Of a stretch of 64,000 nt of DNA, positions 12,150 to 25,571 are shown piece by piece. Source of the stretch: Polytrichum commune (taxonomy: Eukaryota; Streptophyta; Polytrichopsida; Polytrichales; Polytrichaceae); NCBI GenBank assembly GCA_950295325.1, contig OX485804.1:51508429-51572428 (forward strand). The letters are read 5' to 3'. A model generated the notes under the pieces. That model was not told the DNA's origin and did no database searches. It was given only the letters and a program-made list of their open reading frames with translations. The first letter of the stretch is position 1. The number at the start of each line of letters is the position of its first letter. The position numbers were made by a program, and so were the translations under genes.

Positions 12150-13315
12150 TTCCTGTAGCTCCCCTCCTGGGTTTGACGTGAGAACGAGGCATAAATGCGT
12201 AGTTTAGTTACATTCTTCCTCAAAGCAACGTTGGGACATAGAATAGCATCACTTCACATCGATGCTGGTGACTACAAACATAGTGAATCCTCAAGAAACC
12301 AGAAGCGATCCAAAATCAAGAGAATTGGAAAACGTGGGACTAAGGATGGTTGCTCGAGTAAAGATGCTAAAAGTGGAATATGTACTGTGCACTGTGTCCA
12401 TGCAATCCAGAGTGACTTTCCTCCCCTCACCAATCTTACAAAACTTTTTACAATGTACAGAAATATGATGCGGACTGAATGAAAACTACTAAGTTTTACT
12501 TTACATTGGCGAATGGACTCTGCAGTATAGGCCCAGGTGGGCAACTTGCAGATATTTCGAAAAACTACACACCTCAAGAGGAAGGTGAGCCGTGAGAATG
12601 CAAATCTACCTTCTACCTTCTACCTAAGAAAGCCTACAAACTTTTGATAGACCTGGATCTCAAATGAAACTCGTCAACCTTGTCCTCTTGATGTACTACG
12701 CCATGATCAACAACTGGTGATCAAAGAACTCTCTATATAACTACTTTTGTAGATATGCTTGATTTCAATACATTCTGCTCAAGTTGAAGCCCCCAATTTC
12801 ATCGATGCTGGCCCTGCAACCATGAAGTATATGTTCTATATCTCTTTCTCGTCCCTGGACGAATACAGTTCTCTTTGGAGTTGTGGAAGTATGGTACTGG
12901 AGGATGGCTTGTGAACCAGAGCAACCATAAGCAGAGGCTGAGAGTGTTCAAAAGAGTCAACCTTTGTCTGTCTACTATCCTACAAACTACCTCAACACAA
13001 GAAGCAACAACCCAAAAGTTCAAGTTGAATTGGGAGCCCAACATGAATTTCCTAGTTGATGTAGTTGACCTCTCCAAACAGTTCACCTTCTTCCCTGTAA
13101 ATCAGGCAACAGCCCAGATTGTTTTTAGTACACAGAAAGTAACTCCTCTGATAGCAATATTTATACCGTGTCTTGGAAACCTGCAAACTTCTGCTTGGGG
13201 TGATTTTGTGCTCTCGAAGCATGTGCGAACCCAAAACACCTTGCAACTTTATACACAGTATTAAGTCATAGGTAAGGAAAACGACACTGGAGGCCTTTCG
13301 ACCATACAAAGGTTA

Positions 13316-16300
13316 CTATATAACATACTCGAGGGTTGGATCTGAATCTTCGGCTGGAAGGACTTTTTGCCAAGGTGTCAAGTGAGATGAATTTCTTAAA
13401 AGGTCATGATAATTGTATCCACCACTGATCACTGATAGCCAGCAGTCTACCTGCAAAAATCCAGTAAAACCAAACATCAGCAAATCAGTGTCTAGCAAAA
13501 TAACATAACAATCTGCCACCATGTCATGTAGCGTTTACTAGCATCCCTTCTAGAGAAGCATTGAAAAGTTATCTTAAATCCCACAATGAATCAAAGTGTA
13601 GGACAATGAATCATGGCTATGGCATGAGGTGCACCAAATGTTTAAAATGTTCACTCATGCCAAGGCAAGTTTTGACAATGAATTTGTGTCGGCTTCTGGC
13701 TTCTACATATAACAGAAGTTCCTCTACCAGTTTGGAGAGATCTCCTGAACCAGTCAGATAGTCACATGATTGCTGCAAATACTGATAGAAAAATCTACAT
13801 ATTTCCTAATCAACATATATGATGTTCTATAGTATTCAGCAGCCTGTTTGACAAATCTGTCTGTGGCCATCCTACCAAAACTGACTTTAGCATTCTTTAA
13901 ATTTTAGACCATAACTGGGACTTTCAAGCATGTGTGGCCCTCCTTTTATCAAGAAAAGAAAGTACACCAGAAGTCTGAAATGTAAAGAGAAGAGTGTCAA
14001 GTAGGAAAACCTGCAATTTTAGAAGTGATGAGCACTCAAGCCGCAACCCATGGCAAGTTGTGATGTGGAATGCTGACCACCGAGTGTCACCTTGATGATG
14101 TTGTTTATTAGGGATAATGCCAACGTCCACAATTTCACTCCTCATGATTGTACCTTGTGGTCTTAAATCTGTTTTAACACAGCATCCTTGGATGAGATGT
14201 AATCTTTCTAATCAAGAGGAACATGCAAATGCAATTAAAGCCTTTAGTCTCTTAGAAACCGTTCCAACATAATGGTCTAAAATTCAAGTTTGCATTCTGA
14301 AGACCAATCACAGGTCACTGCAAATGTATGATTAGCCTTGACAACCAAGACAAGGTGGCTGCATTGCTCATGACGATGCATTAAGCAACATAGCTTGAGT
14401 GGACTTGTTCTGGTCTATGTGCAAAGCTTTTGTTCATCCATTCTCTCAAATGTGTCAAGAGAACAACTAGACCCTAGACTGACATTAAGGGTGAGGCAAT
14501 GCACACCTGTTGCATGGAGATAGAAACATATGGAGGACCCTCGAATGACAAGAAATCGAAGCAACCAATCATCAACATCAGTATCATCCACAGGTGGTTC
14601 ACCTGACAAAGCAGTCCATCTCTGCACCAACACAAGATTTTCATTCAAATCTTGCTTTCTGAATATTATTATCTACAAGAGGGTAGCTGGTTGAAGAGAC
14701 CAAAAAGGGACTGGAGTCTCATGTACAAGCCTTTTCTAAAGAAGTTACATCTTTCCTCCCCAATAATTACTGGTGTTCCCTGTACAACAGTCTGCAAGAC
14801 ATGCTCAAGCTGAGTTGCGAGTACTTGAGTACTGGCTCTACAATGCCAAAAAGAAACATTAGAAAAAACAGCATCAATTGAGCAATTTTGTTCTGCGACT
14901 CCAGAAACTATATCCTAGCAGATATTGAGGACGGCATTGAAGTAGTAAAAATTGATTGTCCACATACTGTCCGTGTATGAAGATAGTTTGCTAGCTGAGA
15001 ATTACGCAACACTTCGTCAATGTGATCCAGCCTGCCCACCACAACACACAATCAGTGCATATTCTAGAATTATGATGTATATTCTAGCCTTTAAATACCC
15101 TGTTTCCAATTGATATATCCAGTGGGACATCTGTAATTGATTGCAATTGCAACTTCGTCCATTGTTAACTTTACAGAATAGAATTACAACCACCCATTGC
15201 ACTCCAAAAAAAACTTGCAAAAGGTTATTTATGAGTTACTGCTTTTCATTACAACTGTCTTTTTACTTGTAAGAAGGTCAAGATACCATGGACATACTGA
15301 GCTAGATGTGTGGTTTCTCGCTCTTCAGCACCCACGATTTCTCCTCGCAATGACTGAACTTCCTTCTCAAGGGCCTCTTCCTGCAAAGGAGACGCATTGT
15401 ACTGCTTTGTAAAACAGGGCGGAATCTTTGCAAACAAATTGAGTCAAAACATCTAAAGGAGGCTCGGACAATGCTTGATGCAACTATTCTCTTACTGCTT
15501 TGAATACCCATAGCCGACAAATTTTCTCCAACTTGTTCTGCCAAAGGAGAAAACAATTCACAGCTGCAAAACATCTTCTGGAAATCTAACCTGCTCATCT
15601 TTTGCAGATCCCCAGTGAATTCTTGGCATCCATGCCATACGAGGAGACAATAAAGTAGCTTTCTCATTGTAATCCCTGATACTCCCGCTTCTGTCTGACC
15701 TGGTCCAAGACACCAGATGCATACGGAAATCAACAAGATGCTATTTGACCACTATGATGCTCACTTTCAAAATGTAATCAGGTCAGCCAATGAATCCACT
15801 CTGCCAATATTTCAATCATTTCCCAAAGGCCTTGTAGACTGTAGATGGGAAACTACTGGCAGGAAAACAGGAGAGACAACATGTAGACATATAACACACC
15901 ACATAATAGCAAAGTGCAGCACACAAACCTCTCCATCTTGCTAGACTGCGGCATCCAAATATTGCCAAGCCATGGAAGATACCAAACCAAGTATACTGTA
16001 CAACATTAATAAGGTTACCAAAAATATACCTGGCACTTTGTGGTGTAGTAGGCCCTACTGCAGGGGTACTTTTTATTTTAACTCTAGAAGGCATAGAAAG
16101 CAAAGGTCGTTCACCCTGAGCCATTAGCCAACGCCTTGCCACCTGCCACAAGAATTTTTGATACATAACGGTATTCAGACAGTTTGCAATAAACACAAAA
16201 GGTTTCGGGTGGAATGTAGTCTCGCAGACTACTCCAAGTTCTATCTTGCTAGAGTTCCACGACTATATCCACATGCATCTGCAGAGCCATCCCGCACATA

Positions 16301-17167
16301 AGCGTGAGGTGACTAGATGCACATTGACTACATATCTCCCAGCCATACCTCCCATTACCTGACTCAAAAGACTTCAATACCAAGACTTAGTAAACCTTCA
16401 CTTGGGAGGACCTCCAGCTAACTAGAGTAACTTCACAACTTAAAATTTAAGGTGGAGAAGCACACCTTCAATACAAGCCACTCATCATCCGTCATACCAA
16501 CACATGCATTGTGACTTCGATGAAGCGTGAGTAGGCTCAAACCATCCACACCTTCACTTGTAAAGTTCCGCACCACTTCTGTTCAAACCCATGGCTATGA
16601 GAAACTAAGAAATGATGTCATTGGCACAAAACATGCAACATCCTACACGAATTGAGTTATTTCAACCCAAGCCCCATGTTAAATTCAAATGAAGTAACAT
16701 CTCTGACCTGAAAGAAAAGAATCTACATATTTACATGTAAACTTTGCAATAAAGTCCATTGATACAAGAGGACAAATATCTTCCTTAATAAGGAGAAACC
16801 CGTCTTCCATGTATCTAGAATATCATCCTCAAGGCGGAATTTATTTTTAATAAATGAATAAATAAACACACACATGCACACACTGTGATACGATGGTAAG
16901 ACTTTCATAAACTAGAGAACAATGTGCATATTGTTGGTAATGAAACTACCAACACAGCAACCTGCAAAAATTACCTTTCAGTCGATATGACTCTATGGGT
17001 ACACTATGCTCAAGCCAATTCTTCACTTGCTCAACGGACCAATGCAGGACAACGCTGGTTTGATCAGACCGTGATGTGGCTATGTTGTTTGTGTCCTCGT
17101 CTAGCAAGTCGTCTTGTACCACTTGAGTTTCCACAGATTGTAAAGGATCTAGTAAGCCGCCAGACAT
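13316..17167 (-). CDS. SAM domain + PH domain protein, 374 aa
   Basis: Ten coding exons on minus: 17167-16975, 16578-16466, 16142-16030, 15699-15591, 15537-15496, 15380-15298, 15031-14968, 14621-14507, 14168-14011 and 13450-13316 (TAG at 13318-13316). All boundaries are GT-AG and every codon phase joins. Residues about 42-108 look like a SAM domain: HWSVEQVKNWLEHS, then SEGVDGLSLLTLHRS and DDEWLVLKVARRWL. Residues about 176-239 are charged and helix-prone (EEALEKEVQSLRGEI; LDHIDEVLRNSQ), possibly a coiled coil. Residues about 240-340 resemble a PH domain: RWTALSGE, WLLRFLVIRGSSICFYL, ATDLRPQGTI, GLRLECSSLL and the terminal-helix VDCWLSVIS. SAM mediates oligomerisation or partner binding, and PH binds phosphoinositides or proteins; together they suggest a membrane-associated scaffold (inference). 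ATG 17167 lies 2 nt inside its exon, so a non-coding exon probably lies upstream. I do not recognise a named gene. Confidence 0.8.
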
Positions 17168-17169
17168 CC

Positions 17170-18770
17170 CTGAAAAAGACAACACCATTCATGTTACAAC
17201 ATGGTATTGGACAACAGAAAGAATGTACAGTATTCAGCATGGGCTGATTGACCAACTCATCTATTACACATGTCTATCACACATGTGAAGACAATTGCCT
17301 TTCAGGTCCCATCAGTGGGGTGCGACAGTGAACTAACTTAAGAATGATGCCTTCTGCATTATAAAGGCTCGAGCTTGTGCAAAAATCCCCTGCAAGCCTT
17401 TGAACGAAACTGAGAATATACATGCAAAGTCTTCAATCTTCTTCAAAGTAAGCTGAACAAACATTGTTTTCAAGAAAAGACGCTGTAGTAATTTTCATAT
17501 CAGATTGAACCTCAGAACATCACAACTGCAACTGTTTCAACCATGTTTGCAGATATCTCAGTCTTTTTGAGTGTCAAGAAAACTTTGCAGCAACTTTGAA
17601 CAGACTCGATAACAAAGTCACTAAGATGTCCTAGTGAAGCTATCAGGACACCATATACAAAAGACAAACGGTGGACAATAAACACAGAACAAATTCAATT
17701 GTAAAACCGTGATTAGAACAGTGGGATGGCCTCCATAGCTTGAAGCCGAGAGATCATGTAGCGTTTCCAATTTTATCATGCAGATAGGAAGGAAACGCCT
17801 TTGAGGAAAGATTTGTCACTTCAATTCAAGCATCGAGAGTATCTACCTCTCCCAAGTCATCTTGAAATTCTTCACAGGTTAAGAGCTACCAGAAGAGCAG
17901 AATCAGTCACTATTTTCTACTGTCTTCCTCCTTTCTAAAGTACATCATTCCCTATTTGCTTTCATTCTCTTTGTTCATAAGCAGGGGTTCGAGCATAAAT
18001 TTGCTTCTAAATCCATGGTGAAACGTATCTATACAAATGGCGTAGGACTGCATGAAAATTCTGACGTCTAATTCCAATCCTAAGCGGACGCAAGAAATGA
18101 ACTCTCGTTCAAAAGACAGGTATAACTGATCGCGTCTCCAAGACCTAGGAATATCGAAATTAGGTAGCAACGATGTCATGTTTGGTTTTTCAAGATTTCT
18201 GCTCTTCGTTAGTGACTTACTAGACTCATAATATCCATTTTTGGTGCTGTTTACGAAGATGTCTGCTAACAGCGATTTGCACGAAATGGTGATCTACGTG
18301 AACGAAGATAGTCGCTGAAGAAACACCTCCTCCTCCTCCTCTATACACCGAAGCCGCTAAACCTCTGCTTGCAATAAACACTTTCTTGCATCAGGACTGT
18401 CGAGACACCTCTTATCATCTCTCGTGAATTAGTATTATTGCGACATACCGTCATGTGACAGAGTTCGTGCAACACGACAAGAACCCAGACTCCATTCATA
18501 TAAGCCGCCAAGAAGCATTCCTACAACTGAAGCAAGAGATCTTTCAGCATGTATCTCAAGAAAGATCTCAAGAAAGATCAACATCTCACAATATATTAAG
18601 CTCGGCGCCTGTATTTTGATTATTCAGACCTCGCGCGCTTATAGAAGTTATACAAAATCCACCGACATCTTTAACGGCATAAACAAACCTACACACTACT
18701 ACCTCCCGAGACATTCGAACACGACAAGACTTCAATCTTCCGAAACACCCGAGCGCTCGGTTCCCAAATT
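17170..18770. other. Probable leader intron and promoter of the SAM-PH gene
   Basis: The first coding exon begins right after an AG acceptor (TTTTTCAG, 17177-17170), so a 5' UTR exon is expected in this interval or beyond. None can be fixed by eye. No coding frame resembles a protein. Confidence 0.4.
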
Positions 18771-20034
18771 ACCCGAATTGCCAACACTCATTCCACAGAT
18801 CGCAGAAAACCGGGAAAGAAACAGAAACCCTCACCGTACACCGAGACTCTATTACATCACACGCTCAATTCTCAATGCCTCCCGGCGCTCACAAATGACC
18901 TCCACGCAAAGGCACCTCTAAGAAACGCAATCCAGCGCACACACGACATGCATACATCGTGCAGAACCGAAACTCGGCCAGTACGTCCTCACCACTGCCC
19001 GAAACAGCGCTCCGAGTGAATCAAAATAGCGGACGTGGCGCTACAAGTGGAGCGTAAAATACAGAGTGCGCCCCTAGTTACCCCGAATTGCCAACATTCA
19101 TCCCACAGATCGCAGAAAACCGGGAAAGAAACCCTCGCTATACACTAAGACTCCAGGACCATCACACACTTCAATTCTCGATATATGCCGGGGCTCACCA
19201 ATGTTCTCCACGCAAGGAAACTCTAAGAAATGCATTCCCGCGCACGAGACATGCACGCATCGTCCATAACCACTGCCAAACTTCGGCCAGAATTTTCTCA
19301 CCACTGCCCGCAATGGAGCTCAGAATAGCGGGCAGAGCACGACAAGTGGAGTGTATAATACGGAGTTCGCTCCCTAGTTACCTCAAATTGCCAACACTCG
19401 TTCAACAGATCGCAGAAAACCAGGAAAGGAAACCCTCACTATACACCAAGACCCCATTACACCACACACTCCAATTCTTTATGCATCCCGGCGCTCGCCA
19501 ATGTGCTCCACGCAAAGGCAACTCTACAAAACACATTTCTGCGCGCACGCGACATGTACACATCGTGCTTAACTGAAACTCGGCCTGAACTCCCTCGCCA
19601 ACTTAAAGCCTGGAATGGAGCTCCAAGTGGCTCAAAATAGCGGACAGGGCGATACAAGTGCAGTGTGAGATACAAAGTGCTCTCGTAGCTCGCCCTTTAG
19701 TTAACCCGAATTGCCAACACTCATTCCACAGATCGCAGAAAACCGGGAAAGAAACAGAAACCCTCGCACTATACACCAAGACTGCACCAAGATTACATTA
19801 CATCACACGTTCCAAATCTTAATGCATACAGGCGGTCACCAATGTGACCCACGCGAAGGCAACTCTAAGAAAAAAGAAATCCAGCGCACACGCGACATGC
19901 ACACATCGTGCTTAACCGAAACTCGGCCAGAACTTCCTCGCGAAAGCCTGGCATGGAGCTCCGAGTGACTCAAAATGCAGGTAAGGATGTGACAAGTGGA
20001 GTAGGGAGATGCGGAGTGAGCTCGGGCACAAATT
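18771..20034. repeat. Four-unit tandem array, period about 300-323 bp
   Basis: Four diverged units start near 18771, 19081, 19381 and 19704, each opening with a variant of CCCGAATTGCCAACACTCAT followed by CAGATCGCAGAAAACC. Later shared blocks include CACGCGACATGCACAC and ACTCGGCCAGAAC. Spacing is 310, 300 and 323 bp. Because units are nearly multiples of three and fairly GC-rich, they create repetitive chance frames. The array lies upstream of the SAM-PH gene and is followed after about 130 bp by the 425-bp repeat R. It could be a promoter-proximal satellite or a fragment of a larger element. Confidence 0.85.
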
Positions 20035-20166
20035 TCTGACCTGAGGTACGCACGGGAGGAAGGGTGGTCGGCGCAGCAAAGTGGTCGCGATGTTGGTGAT
20101 GGTGGCGCACGCATCTCCCCTTCCTGAGCCCCACTTCTCTGTTTCCGAGGCCGCCTCCTCGCTTCC

Positions 20167-20590
20167 TGTGTCGCGGGCTTGCTATGTTGCTATTGCTGTG
20201 CATCGAAAGACTCACCAATCGTGGGTCTTGGGAGTTACTAGCTGATGAGTATTGTAGTCAGTCGTTCAGCCCGCGAGGGAGCGAGCAAGTAAGTGAGGCC
20301 CCAGCCAAAAGCGCTCAATAGGGGTACTCACTTATTGGGAACCTACTACTCGTTAAGTAGTTAGGATTAGTAACTTACCACTTACTAATCGGCTCGTTAC
20401 GGTTAATGCTAACTATAGGGCTACGCAGGCACCTATCCTCGCCACGCGGCCCAAATAGGGGTGCAATACAAAACACTTGTCCACGTGTGTAGGATATAAG
20501 GGTTTTTTAAATGGGGCAATAGAAGTAGTGAAAAGAATCGTATAATAAACAAACAATCTCATAGTAACATTGATGTACCCAAAATCAACA
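20167..20590. repeat. 425-bp dispersed repeat R, copy 1
   Basis: This sequence recurs in the same orientation at 32740-33165 with roughly 97% identity by eye (a handful of substitutions and short indels). It begins TGTGTCGCGGGC and ends AAAATCAACA. Short inverted blocks TCGCGGGCT and AGCCCGCGA lie about 100 bp apart inside it. The complement begins TGTTGATTTT and ends GACACA, as an LTR would, but I see no primer-binding site, polypurine tract or matching target duplication for either copy or the pair. Confidence 0.9.
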
Positions 20591-20680
20591 CAGGACCGAA
20601 AACCAATATTATCATACCACCATCATAGATTGAAGCACTCATATGTATAATGGTGGTACATAGTGTTGGTTTTGGGGTAT
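20575..20680. repeat. Fold-back element of about 105 bp
   Basis: GTACCCAAAATCAACAC at the left pairs imperfectly with GTGTTGGTTTTGGGGTAT at the right (20663-20680), and ATACCACCAT pairs with ATGGTGGTAC further in. The left arm overlaps the end of repeat R copy 1. A related fold-back lies at 26201-26292. Confidence 0.7.
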
Positions 20681-21904
20681 CAGCTGTTAGTTCATTTAAG
20701 GTAAGCGGGTTTTCTTTTTATTCTGCATGCACTTCTCATGAAATACATATTTAGTGCAAGATGATTAGCAAATTCAATTTGTGTTTGTAGCCTTTTTCCT
20801 TGTGATTCACAATTATCACCAAAGTGAATATTTTTCTTTCTCATCAAGTGATCATATTCCCTCCCCCCCCCCCCTCCCCAAAAAAACAAAAAAAACATAC
20901 ACACACGCACAACATGTTGACTATTTGAGTTTAAAATGTGTAGTAATTTTATGAGCATTCGTTAAATAAGTAGCATGTGAATAACTAAGCATGACTAAGA
21001 CAAGGGGTATTTTTTTAATGATGGCAATAAAAGCAAATGGGAACATCAATCTCATTTTCATGGTTGTTGGTTCGATTAACCATGTGAACCATTGGGAGTT
21101 GCCAGTGAACTTAGATTGATGTGTACATAGTCATCCGCAACAAGTAGGGGAAACGACTCTTGAATAGATTGGTCATTGCAACACTTAGATGCTTCATAAT
21201 GAAGGTGATAATAAAGTAGGTCAATTCCTATAACACGTAGATGCTTGGGAAATGAAAATTAACAATTCTAGAAGCTCATCCTCATGTTCATCACCATCGA
21301 AACTAAGTACTCTATCTCCCTCTTTCGAGTTTCTAGGTCAAACCATGTTATGATGAAAATATCAAATCATGTATCGATGTGTAATTTCAACCACATCTAC
21401 AAGATCTATAATACCAACTATGTTGTCATAAAAACATACATGTGATAGTTACAAATTCTTCATCAATTTAAATATTCTAGCATGTGAAAATGACATTTTA
21501 TTGTTACAGAAATGCAAGTGCAGATGGTGGGATTCAAACTTGCATCTTTTTCCTCCTGAACTTTATTCCAACTATGCCATCCACATATTCTCAAGGCAGA
21601 TGATGGAAACTTCAGTACAACTCTATAGCAAATCTTTGTTGGCAACCAAGTCAACAACATCAGTTGGGTATCGTCGTAAGCCACGCCACATATGTTGGTG
21701 GCGGAAGTGTTGTCCAACCTTTGTTGGGCATGCTCTCACTTTTGGCAAATTTTAGTACATTGCACCGTGGACCACTTTGGAGTAGCTAAATGCAAAATAG
21801 ATCAATTCATGGCAGAAGAAGAGGGAAGAGATGTCACTATATATGACTTTACTATGTGTTCATGAGATCTTTGAGGTGCTATGAGACGGTAGTATGCCAT
21901 TAGT

Positions 21905-22170
21905 ATTAGAGTTATTCGTAAAGTCTCTCAAACATGGACAGAACCATGGGTTTGATCCTTATTTGAGAAAACTTTCTATCAAGAGCTTGTTAGTTGGTCG
22001 TGTATCAAAGCCTAATTGAAAGTTGGGGGAAATTTTTGGGACCAAACTTTGAGATAATTTTGGGATTCAAAATAGGGTATGTGCATGAGATCCACTCTCC
22101 TAAACCCCATATCAGCCTATGTCAGGCTAGCTTGGTTCACCCATCTTAATAAGACAACCTAAGAAGTTGG
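21905..22170. repeat. Dispersed direct repeat D, copy 1
   Basis: This matches 29150-29435 in the same orientation at perhaps 70-75% identity. Shared blocks include GGGTTTGATC, GAGAAAACTTTCTAT, CGTGTATCAAAGCCTA and TTTTGGGACC. No ends or target duplications were identified. The divergence indicates an old dispersed family. Confidence 0.7.
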
Positions 22171-22529
22171 GTTCTAATAGCCCGACACCGTTCTTTATGT
22201 AGGGTAGTTTAAGCATTACGAATACTCGACATCTATGTTAAATTCTCATAAACCTGTGGTTTCATCTGCTTTATTTTACAAATAACTCTATTATTATAAA
22301 CATTATGGGAATTGAGACTCTTATGTCTAGCACATATGCAATTAGTGCCATGCACACAAATTAACAATATGTATGATGTCTTTGATGTACCATAGATTTG
22401 TACATTTATTTGAGGATTTGTTCAGATCTAAATGAATTCAATGGGTATTTAATAGTGAGCTCATGTACCTAGTACTCTTCTCTTCCCATACAAGATAGAT
22501 AGAAACACCAAACCCCCAAGGGGCAAGCA

Positions 22530-22811
22530 TAAGGTAGGGGTGGCAATTTCCGTGCGGGTCGTAAAGTCGACCCCTATGTCAGAAGCACCTTTTAAGGTGT
22601 TTTTACTTGGGTTTACAAAAGCACCTATCAAGGTGCTTTTACCGTTCACAGCGCTGCCATCATTTCATTGGCTGCCAACGGAAATTTTTGATTTTTTCAT
22701 AGTTGCTCTTGCACAAGCTTTGCAGAGCGCTCAAAATTTATAAACAAAATAGTTTCAGCATCCCAACTAGGCACATATGAAATTTAGACGGAAATAGCCA
22801 CCCCTACCTTA
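22530..22811. mobile_element. TA-flanked MITE, family M1
   Basis: The ends read TAAGGTAGGGGTGGCAATTTCC on the left and, on the complement of the right, TAAGGTAGGGGTGGCTATTTCC, one mismatch in about 23. TA at each edge suggests a TA target duplication, as in Tc1/mariner-type elements. The element is 282 bp and contains short palindromes around GCACCTATCAAGGTGC. It encodes no protein. Its TIR resembles that of the element at 36742-37029. Confidence 0.8.
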
Positions 22812-24143
22812 CATGGAGACTCAAGAGTCTCTTCTCTCATGTAAGAATCAAGATGAGCTTTGAGTTACCTTTGTGGTACTTGTGCTTGTGTCTACTCTAG
22901 TACACCATAATTTTTTTCCTTAGAAGATGAACTTTAGAGGACCAACTAACCAATACGTGTGTAACTTCCATCCTTTTTCATTTTGAACGAAATCATCCTA
23001 CCGTAAGTCCATGGCAAATCCAAAACCCCGCATGTGCATGTGATCATGAACCACATCAATACCATCTTTCACTTGTTGCAATTAATAGTATTGCGACATG
23101 TGGCACTTTCACTTGAGAAACACAAACTAGTCAAGAGCTTATTTTGACATTACTTTGTATCATTTGACAATATAATATTGAACCAACATGGGGATATTGT
23201 TCTAGGGGGACCCCATACACTCAAAACACAAACAACATTCTCTTGAGTTCTTAGGTGGTATATAAGCTCATGAATCTCACCTTGCTAGTCCATTCCAAAT
23301 AGCTTATGTGGGCCTTGTTCCATTTGGGGTCCTTAGTGTGAGGAACTCCATACTTGTTTGGAAATCAAGTATAGCACAAACTGATGGTGAATCATTGAGA
23401 GCAAAGGGTGATGGAAACTAGCATGGAAAAAGGCTAGGAGAATTGAACTAGGGACAAGTCAAGGATCATATGCACACTTTTTGACAACCAAGATTTATTG
23501 AAACTAAATTGGTTTGGACCATCGAGGTTGTCAAAGTAACAATCTTTTGTGTTGAGAGTAGTAGTTACAAGTTTTTTGTTTCTTCTTTCTTTCGTTATTT
23601 TGTCGTTTCTTGCATGCTTGTGTTTTTCCTTGTATCACACACTCTTTATCTTTGACTTATGGACATCGTAAGTTCATCTTTTGAGCACTATGCACATGTA
23701 GATTGAAATAAATTACAAAACTCAATAGTGTATTTCTTGTCACCAATTCTATTTGTCTTGTTCAATACTAATTGTAAGCTTGCCATGTAGTGTCACTAAC
23801 ACTAATTGTTACTCATTATGTTATTTTTTTGTCATATTTGAATCATCCATGACAATTTCTCATTACATACATGATGGGATGTATCATACTAGTCATGGCC
23901 CATGCCGGACACCGGCTCAGTGGCTATATCATTCAACAGAATCATTTTGTAATTTTAAAAAATGCAATGAATTTTTCATTGTACAATAACAAATATCTGA
24001 AGACAATTCTAGAAGCATTCCAATCTCATTGTTCTCAATTGGTTTAAACTTCATGACATGTTTTGTGTAAATGAGAGACTTTTGAAGGTATAGGTACAAT
24101 TTGCAACCTACACAAAATAAGTTGGTACATTGTTTACGGTATA

Positions 24144-24309
24144 TAGTGTCACTTACTATTTGGAATCACGCAAGGTCATAACTCCTTATTATAGATTGTA
24201 TGTTTTCCCCAAAAAGGTTAAATGGGTTGTATGGACTTTACTTCATGAAAATGTACATTTTTAGCAAAAAGCTAGAGCATTGCATAACCCCATATAGTAA
24301 GTGACACTA
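24144..24309. mobile_element. MITE family M2, copy 1
   Basis: TAGTGTCACTTACTATTTGG at the left is answered by CATATAGTAAGTGACACTA at the right, giving about 20-bp inverted ends. The same ends occur at 54919-55142, and a longer member lies at 25572-26095. No coding capacity is visible. Confidence 0.75.
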
Positions 24310-25571
24310 ATTATCATAAAGCTAAATTCAAAAAAACTATTAAATAACTTGAAGTTGGGCTTGACCATTTGGTGCCCAATTTCCCTCAAATTTGCCCAAA
24401 AAATACTACCTTAATTTCAACAACCATAGTTGAAGATCTGAACTTTTGATTTAATTGCAACCGTGTAGATGTGTTGAGGGTTAGAGTTGACTGCCCACAA
24501 CCCAAATTTGAAGCATTGAACTTTTATATGTAGTAGATTATAATAAGAATGTCAATAGTGGTCTAGGGAAACAATTTAGAATGGGGATTTTTTAATTTTA
24601 ATTTTAATTTTTAGATCAAACCTCCAATTAAATAATCTCCAAATGACAAAATGTTATCTTCATTCAAAAGAGGGGCAATATACCTACTAAAATCAGTGCA
24701 CAAATCTTGAAAACCAAAGTTTTTTGATTTTTTGGGAAGCTTTGCCATATGAGGCAGCGGTGCTGCAACTATGCACATTCCACATGGATTCACACCCTTA
24801 ACACATGTCCAACTAAGAAAATCCAACGGTAAATGTCTAAGATATATTGTGTTTGAGTGTCATGCAAATTTTCATATCAATTAGGAACGATACTAAAGTT
24901 GTAGTGCATGGGAGAGGCATGAATTTTTTTTGTGGGACTGAAACTGTCATCTAATCTCAAACAAAAAGCATCACTCCTCCATGTACAAGAGATACCAAAC
25001 TCTGCAAGCATTACATTACATAAACATAATTTGGGATGGCAATTGTTGTAAACTTATTCATAAGGAGTGTCATTTAAAAAATTACCTTAGTGACATAAAA
25101 TACCATATGATACTAAATACAATGTTTAGCCTGGCAACTTATAAGGGGTTGTTCTTTCATGCATAGTATTTGTCTTCAAGTGCTTGTGTCGGTTTCAAAA
25201 GTATTGCAAGGACATTGTTTCAAACTAAAATTTGGACATGTGTCCCATGAAAGCAAATTGTGGTCCAAAAGCTGACAAAGTGTATGTTGTGTGGTTTTTT
25301 GGCTTCATATATGATTCATAACATTTGTGTTTCGGTGAGATTATTATTGCTCCACATGTTAAAGTTGATGGTGTTGAAACCATTACTTTAAGCATTGATA
25401 GCTCATTTACACTTACCAATGCATGCCATCATTGAACAATTCCTACTAGCATTGGTTACATTCAGTGACTCTCACTAGCCAAACCAACTTTAAAAGTGGC
25501 CCTTGCTGGTAAGAGCCATTTGCTAATCGCCCACATCAATAATTGTGAGCATGTTATGAGTGTATGTGTAT

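Larger units (their letters stand above)
11752..13315. other. SDHAF4 promoter and 3' region of the SAM-PH gene
   Basis: Both flanking genes read leftward, so this interval holds the SDHAF4 upstream region (left part) and the 3' UTR and downstream flank of the SAM-PH gene (right part). No further coding exon is visible. The left part carries CCACGTGG and AAACCCTAAT motifs. Confidence 0.55.

Noticed and set aside
15942-15958. A possible short exon in the SAM-PH gene (TCTAGCAAGATGGAGAG)
   Set aside because: The direct join 16030 to 15699 is in phase and restores a continuous frame; the extra piece does not.
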